From Roseiflexaceae bacterium (GTDB taxonomy: Bacteria; Chloroflexota; Chloroflexia; Chloroflexales; Roseiflexaceae), in assembly GCA_947462525.1 (NCBI GenBank), contig CANHPK010000030.1:1-10866 (forward strand): DNA of 10,866 bases, written 5' to 3'. Made by a program: the position numbers and the translations under genes. The notes beneath the pieces were generated by a model. That model was not told the origin of the DNA. It saw only the letters and a list, made by a program, of their open reading frames with translations, and did not search any database. Below, piece by piece: positions 6,340-10,866 of this stretch; positions within the stretch are counted from its first letter, which is position 1; each line of letters starts with the position of its first letter.

Positions 6340-6765
6340 TCAATCCGGCGCGTTGTCGCGCAATGCATGCATGCGCCGCAGTGCTGCTTGGATGACTCCC
6401 GCCGCGAGTAAATCGCCCGTTGACGCAAACCCAAAATGCTCCCCACGCGTGCAGCCCCGTAGCAATCGACGAATCTGATTGGCGCTTGCGGACTCCATTG
6501 CAGTGCACGTTGCAAACAAACCATACAGCCCTATACCCGCTTCGGTACCCGGCGCGTCTTCGGGGAGCAATTCGTATGGATGCACCTCTGTGCAGATCGG
6601 AAGATATACCTCTCTGAAGTGCATGACGGCGTCGACATACGGCAATGTCATGTTGTATTCGCCTTTCGGCAAGAATGGCGTGAATCCAGGTGCTTCAAAC
6701 ACGGGCAAAAAACCGACTAACTGGTCAATCTGCGGTTTGGTGATTGCGGGTGGATTCTGCGTCAT
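6340..6765 (-). CDS. DUF6508-like small protein, paralogue 2
   Basis: The start at 6765 is chosen over a further upstream one because an AAAGGA box precedes it by 8 bases and the resulting 141 residues match the 140 of its neighbour. It shares ITKPQIDQL...FLPVFE..GF with the N-terminus and SANQIRRLL...TRGEHFGF plus AALRRMHALR near the C-terminus. The RGExF motif fits DUF6508 better than its paralogue does. It is the first gene of the four-gene leftward cluster and faces guaB across about 190 bases. A TATACT hexamer on the minus strand at 6818-6823 could be its -10, without a matching -35. Function unknown. Confidence 0.78.
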   Translation of the reverse strand: MTQNPPAITKPQIDQLVGFLPVFEAPGFTPFLPKGEYNMTLPYVDAVMHFREVYLPICTEVHPYELLPEDAPGTEAGIGLYGLFATCTAMESASANQIRRLLRGCTRGEHFGFASTGDLLAAGVIQAALRRMHALRDNAPD

Positions 6766-6840
6766 TTCCGGTGTCCTTTGCATCGAACCAAACCTGCGCA
6801 TTCACGTAATACTGCAAGTATACAACCATCCTACACGCCA

Positions 6841-6882
6841 ATTCCTCATTCATAATTCCTCATTCATAATTCCTCATTCTTC
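6841..6882. repeat. Tandem heptamer array (ATTCCTC/ATTCATA)
   Basis: Six 7-base units: ATTCCTC and ATTCATA alternate from 6841 to 6875, ending with ATTCTTC (6876-6882). It lies in the divergent gap between the DUF6508-like gene and guaB, and its right end is three bases from the guaB -35 hexamer. It is strongly AT-rich against its surroundings. Confidence 0.95.
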
Positions 6883-6885
6883 GCA

Positions 6886-6914
6886 TTGACGCATTTTTGG
6901 CTTCGTCGTATGAT
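6886..6914 (+). promoter_or_regulatory. guaB promoter
   Basis: TTGACG (6886-6891) and TATGAT (6909-6914) each match five of six consensus positions with the ideal 17-base spacer. This predicts transcription from about 6921 and a short leader before the GTG at 6957. It is the best housekeeping-type promoter on the plus strand here and should drive guaB, mntA and hepT together. Confidence 0.85.
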
Positions 6915-6956
6915 GGTGAGAATATTTTCCGGCCGATGCGAGTATAGGAGGCGGTT

Positions 6957-8432
<1,476 letters not shown>

Positions 8433-8442
8433 CGGCGGTTCA

Positions 8443-8850
8443 ATGGAACAGACCATTGTCACCCACATCCTGCAGGCATTCCCGACGACTCAAGCAATCT
8501 ATCTGTTTGGGTCGTTCGGCACGGTCGACGAACGGCCCGAGAGCGACATCGATATCGCTGTCGTCCTCCCATACGACATCGCCAAACGCGCAGCAGCGCC
8601 GCTCCACGCACTCTCCATCGATTTGATGTTCGCGACGGGACGACCGGTAGATCTCGTCAATCTGCGTCACGTCGATACCATATTGCAGTTTGAGATTCTC
8701 AGCACCGGCCGGCGCATCGCGGCCCCGCAGCGTACCGAAAGCGATCTCTTCGAATTAGTCATTCTCAAAACGTATCAACTCTTCACGGTCGAACGTGCCG
8801 ACATTGTCGCCCATGGTCTCCAAACGGGGAGGTTTTATGCACGTCGATGA
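8443..8850 (+). CDS. mntA: MntA-like nucleotidyltransferase antitoxin
   Basis: The 135-residue protein is a minimal nucleotidyltransferase. The signature GSX10DXD is complete: Gly23-Ser24, Asp35 and Asp37 (ESDIDIAVV), with Asp70 in the PVDLV segment as the likely third metal ligand. In type VII toxin-antitoxin systems MntA transfers AMP to a tyrosine of the HepT toxin and so inactivates it. The catalytic residues are intact. It begins 10 bases after guaB, with only a weak ribosome site, so translation may depend on coupling to guaB. Its end overlaps the hepT start at 8837 by 14 bases, the usual arrangement. The partner hepT is frameshifted, which leaves the antitoxin without an obvious full-length target at this locus. 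Confidence 0.9.
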   Translation: MEQTIVTHILQAFPTTQAIYLFGSFGTVDERPESDIDIAVVLPYDIAKRAAAPLHALSIDLMFATGRPVDLVNLRHVDTILQFEILSTGRRIAAPQRTESDLFELVILKTYQLFTVERADIVAHGLQTGRFYARR

Positions 8851-9264
8851 CGTTATCCTTGCCAAACGCACATCCATCGAGCGCTGTATCGACAGATCGA
8901 ATCGTACATGAGCCAGCGCCACGACATCCCATTTGCACAGGATTATCTGACCCAAGACGCAGTCACGATGAACATCCAACGCGCCTGTGAGTCTTGCATC
9001 GACATTGCCAATCGGATCGTGCGCCTGCGCCGCTTGGGGACGCCCAAAGAGTCACGCGATAGCTTCGTGCTCCTTGCCGAGGCAGGCATCATCGATACTC
9101 CGCTGCAACGCACCATGATCGGCATTTTGGGATTCCGCAACATTCTGGTGCATCAGTACACGCGGCTCGATCCCAGCATCCTGCAGGGCGTCATCACCAC
9201 ACACATATACGCGGTGTTGGCATTTGCGCAGGCCATGGTGCAGTTGCCCCAGCCGGAGCAGTAG
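8837..9264 (+). pseudogene. hepT: HepT-like toxin with a -1 frameshift
   Basis: Two frames together encode a normal HEPN toxin of the HepT family. The first opens at ATG 8837 behind a strong GGGGAGG box and reads MHVDDVILAKRTSIERCI before stopping at 8910. The second continues from about 8890 as RQIESYMSQRHDIPF and runs to 9264. Joining them with a -1 shift gives 142 residues, the usual family length, with the expected IERCxxxI helix restored. The RNase motif RX4HXY is intact as RNILVHQY (Arg101, His106, Tyr108 in the joined protein); the Tyr is the MntA modification site in studied systems. No slippery heptamer is visible, so a one-base deletion (or sequence error) is likelier than programmed shifting. 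Initiation at ATG 8908 would give a 118-residue form without the first helix. Confidence 0.85.
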
Positions 9265-9487
9265 CAGGAAAAAGCTTCGCCGTGCTGCCCGGTTGTCGCG
9301 GCCACACCACACCAGCGACGTGCATGCCCTCAGGTCTGGGCAGACATCTGCCCCTGCGTCGGTGCTGTTGCCGTGCGAAAGCCTTTCGCTCGGGTCGGCG
9401 CGCAGTTCCGCCCGCCTACCAGATGCTCTCCGGCACTCCAGTGGCAGCAGCGGATTTCGCCTCTTTGGGACACGTCACAGACAGCAA
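9265..9487 (+). other. Non-coding stretch between hepT and its terminator, with strong secondary structure
   Basis: No open frame here reads like a protein. Bases 9280-9289 can pair with 9443-9453 (ten pairs with one bulged G), closing a domain of about 170 bases. Inside are GGGCAG/CTGCCC around ACAT, GCGAAA/TTTCGC around GCC, and GTCGC/GCGAC. It could be an untranslated 3' region, a decayed gene or a structured RNA. It lacks the conserved sequence of SRP RNA, RNase P RNA or tmRNA. Confidence 0.4.
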
Positions 9488-9522
9488 CGCGGGAGCGGTC
9501 ATGGCCGCTCCCGCGCTTTTTT
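9488..9522 (+). terminator. Intrinsic terminator of the guaB-mntA-hepT transcript
   Basis: An 11-base perfect GC-rich stem (9488-9498 with 9505-9515) with a six-base loop is followed by C and six T (9517-9522). It ends the rightward transcript, and the stem may also slow leftward transcription from the CopZ-like gene, whose stop is 16 bases away. Confidence 0.93.
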
Positions 9523-9537
9523 CCAATACGTAGATGA

Positions 9538-9747
9538 CTAGTTGGCGACAACCTCGTCGAAGCCTGCCTCGTTGATGGCGGCAATCAACACGGGCGCTGC
9601 CACATCGGCGTGCTCGATGGTGACGGTCTTGGTGGGGATATCAACGCTGACGGTGCGCACGCCGGCGATGTCGGTGACTTCGGAGGTGATGGCGCGCACG
9701 CAGTGATCGCACGAAATGCCGGCGACGTGATAGCTTGTGGTGGTCAT
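9538..9747 (-). CDS. Heavy-metal-associated domain protein (CopZ-like)
   Basis: The 69-residue protein is a single HMA domain. The metal site is GISCDHC with Cys13 and Cys16 in the CxxC loop, followed by a conserved helix and the VSVDIPTKTVTI strand (33-44), then a second helix ending in AGF. Such proteins bind Cu(I) and hand it to a P-type ATPase or a copper sensor in the cytosol. No ATPase is visible nearby, so the partner must lie elsewhere. The ATG has an AAGGAG box with 7-base spacing, and the promoter at 9785-9813 is near consensus. Residue length and motif are normal for a copper chaperone; metal specificity is inferred from the family. Confidence 0.92.
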   Translation of the reverse strand: MTTTSYHVAGISCDHCVRAITSEVTDIAGVRTVSVDIPTKTVTIEHADVAAPVLIAAINEAGFDEVVAN

Positions 9748-9784
9748 ACGGGACTCCTTGTGTGCATTCGATGGGCACGATTTC

Positions 9785-9813
9785 AGTATAAAATGATGCA
9801 ACGTGAACGTCAA
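9785..9813 (-). promoter_or_regulatory. Promoter of the CopZ-like gene
   Basis: On the minus strand TTGACG (complement of 9808-9813) and TATACT (complement of 9785-9790) are separated by exactly 17 bases, each matching five of six consensus positions. It lies about 38 bases upstream of the ATG at 9747. A TATAAA on the plus strand (9787-9792) overlaps its -10 and could belong to mtnP. Confidence 0.8.
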
Positions 9814-9832
9814 TCCCCATAAGAGGCTATCC

Positions 9833-10699
9833 ATGAACGCGACGATTGGTGTCATCGGTGGCAGCGGCTTGTACAGCATGCCTGGCCTGACCGATGTCGA
9901 GACAGTCCAGCTTACGACGCCGTTCGGCGCACCGAGTGATTCGTATGTCATCGGGACCATTGCCGGCCAGCGCGTGGCATTCTTGCCGCGGCACGGGGTC
10001 GGGCATCGCTACACGCCGACGGAAGTGCCGGTTCGGGCCAATATCTACGGCTTCCGCATGCTCGGGGTCCGCTCGCTGATCGCCGTCAGTGCGGTCGGCA
10101 GTCTGCGCGACGATTATGCCCCTGGTCAGATTGTCATCCCCACGCAGTTGTACGATCGGACAACGGGGATGCGCCCGAATACGTTTTTTGGCGAAGGGGT
10201 CGTGGCCCACGTGGCCTTCGACAAACCGTTCGACGCGGGTCTGAGCGACCGATTGGCCGCCGCTGCCACTGCCGCCGGCGCGGCGTTCCATCGCGGTGGG
10301 ACGTATGTGTGCATGGAAGGCCCGCAGTTTTCGACATTGGCCGAGAGCAACGAAAACCGCCGCCGCGGGTTTGATTTGATTGGCATGACGGCCCTGCCCG
10401 AAGCCAAACTGGCGCGCGAAGCCGAGATTGCCTATGCGATGCTGGCCTGCGTGACCGACTACGACTGCTGGCACCCGGCACACGACGCCGTCACGGTCGA
10501 AACCGTGGTGGCCACCATGCATGCCAACGTCGCAATGGCCCAAGACATCATCCGCCGGGTCGTGCCGTTGATTGGGTCGGGCTTCGAAAGCCCAGCCCAC
10601 CGCGCCTTGGCAGCGGCGATTATGACGAACCCCGCCGTTATCCCGGCTGCACGCCGTGCCCAACTCGCTCTTTTGCTCGATCCCTATCTACAGAAGTAA
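9833..10699 (+). CDS. mtnP: S-methyl-5'-thioadenosine phosphorylase
   Basis: The 288-residue cytosolic enzyme phosphorolyses methylthioadenosine to adenine and methylthioribose 1-phosphate, recycling the by-product of polyamine and related synthesis. Family marks are IGVIGGSGLY (5-14) with the phosphate-binding Ser, LPRHGVGHRYTPTEVPVRAN (51-70), SAVGSLRDDYAPGQIVIP (86-103), CMEGPQFSTLAES (160-172), GMTALPEAKLAREAEI (184-199) and TDYDCWH (208-214), where Asp209 and Asp211 are in the position of the adenine-recognising aspartates. The last motif favours MTA phosphorylase over purine nucleoside phosphorylase. The start at ATG 9833 has an AGAGG box 7 bases upstream; an upstream in-frame GTG does not. 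Length is typical. The PIG-L gene follows after 5 bases, so they form an operon. Confidence 0.96.
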   Translation: MNATIGVIGGSGLYSMPGLTDVETVQLTTPFGAPSDSYVIGTIAGQRVAFLPRHGVGHRYTPTEVPVRANIYGFRMLGVRSLIAVSAVGSLRDDYAPGQIVIPTQLYDRTTGMRPNTFFGEGVVAHVAFDKPFDAGLSDRLAAAATAAGAAFHRGGTYVCMEGPQFSTLAESNENRRRGFDLIGMTALPEAKLAREAEIAYAMLACVTDYDCWHPAHDAVTVETVVATMHANVAMAQDIIRRVVPLIGSGFESPAHRALAAAIMTNPAVIPAARRAQLALLLDPYLQK

Positions 10700-10704
10700 T
10701 AATT

Positions 10705-10866
10705 ATGACAAGCGAACCCAAACCCGTCTGTATGTCCATCATGGCGCACCCGGACGACGCCGAATTCAGTAGCACGGGCACCTTGTTGACGTGGATCAAC
10801 GAAGGCTACGACGCCTACATCTGCGTCATCACCGATGCATCGGCCGGCGGTTCGGACGACGCGACC
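10705..10866 (+). CDS. PIG-L/LmbE-family deacetylase, N-terminal part
   Basis: The frame opens at ATG 10705, five bases after the mtnP stop, and stays open for 54 codons to the right edge; the rest is outside. The zinc site motif AHPDDAEF (residues 14-21) with His15 and Asp18 identifies the PIG-L/LmbE fold, followed by a TGTLLTWINEGYDAYICVIT helix and strand and the glycine-rich ASAGGSDD turn. Members remove acetyl groups from N-acetylglucosamine-type substrates, as in mycothiol, bacillithiol or antibiotic pathways; the substrate cannot be told from this fragment. The tight spacing suggests translational coupling to mtnP. A functional link with methylthioadenosine recycling is not known to me. 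Confidence 0.88.
   Translation, partial: MTSEPKPVCMSIMAHPDDAEFSSTGTLLTWINEGYDAYICVITDASAGGSDDAT

Noticed and set aside
6841..6882. CRISPR-like array
   Set aside because: Units are 7 bases, contiguous and without spacers; no cas genes are present.
8880..8910. Programmed -1 frameshift in hepT
   Set aside because: No X-XXY-YYZ slippery sequence, no homopolymer and no obvious downstream pseudoknot; a simple deletion or sequence error is more economical.
9265..9487. Known RNA such as SRP RNA, RNase P RNA or tmRNA
   Set aside because: None of their conserved sequence blocks (for example GGAAGCAGC of SRP RNA or the T-arm of tmRNA) is found.
9224..9541. Plus-strand frames of 105 and 83 codons over the hepT 3' end and terminator
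   Set aside because: They overlap the real hepT frame and the terminator stem, and are Arg/Ser-rich low-complexity translations without a start signal.

Overview
The window is a gene-dense chromosomal stretch of a moderately GC-rich bacterium. No rRNA, tRNA, insertion sequence, CRISPR array or phage gene is visible. The mix of genes (an actinobacterial/Chloroflexi-style DUF5107 protein, an MntA/HepT pair, a YajO-type aldo/keto reductase, many orphan small proteins) and the heptanucleotide repeats would fit a filamentous Chloroflexota bacterium. That placement is an inference; no marker gene here proves it.

Layout. 1-171 (-): start of an unrecognised gene running off the left edge, possibly NurA-like. 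473-826 (-): DUF1801/YdhG-like protein with a clear intrinsic terminator. 989-1969 (+): YajO-type aldo/keto reductase. 2148-2582 (-): a second, longer DUF1801-type protein. 2752-4767 (+): DUF5107 protein with a TPR-like C-terminus. 4956-6765 (-): four small genes forming two tandem paralogous pairs, one of an unrecognised 103-residue family and one DUF6508-like. 6957-9264 (+): guaB (IMP dehydrogenase) with a textbook promoter, then mntA and a frameshifted hepT, ending at a strong terminator. 9538-9747 (-): CopZ-like metal-binding protein. 9833-10866 (+): mtnP (methylthioadenosine phosphorylase), then the start of a PIG-L/LmbE deacetylase that leaves the window.

The housekeeping genes are purine and methylthioadenosine enzymes (guaB, mtnP) and a deoxyxylulose-phosphate type reductase. 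The rest is accessory: a type VII toxin-antitoxin module whose toxin gene is broken, and four orphan minus-strand genes that have the look of a locally duplicated cassette.

The most unusual feature is outside the genes. Five short tandem arrays, each with a 7-base unit, occur between genes. Four begin at or within a few bases of a stop codon (aldo/keto reductase, DUF5107 gene, and two minus-strand genes), and the fifth abuts the guaB promoter. Two are an identical 28-base block placed after two unrelated genes. Because 7 is not a multiple of 3, units containing TAG or TGA put stop codons in all three frames. The two plus/minus convergent gaps that carry the identical array also hold long hairpins without T-runs.
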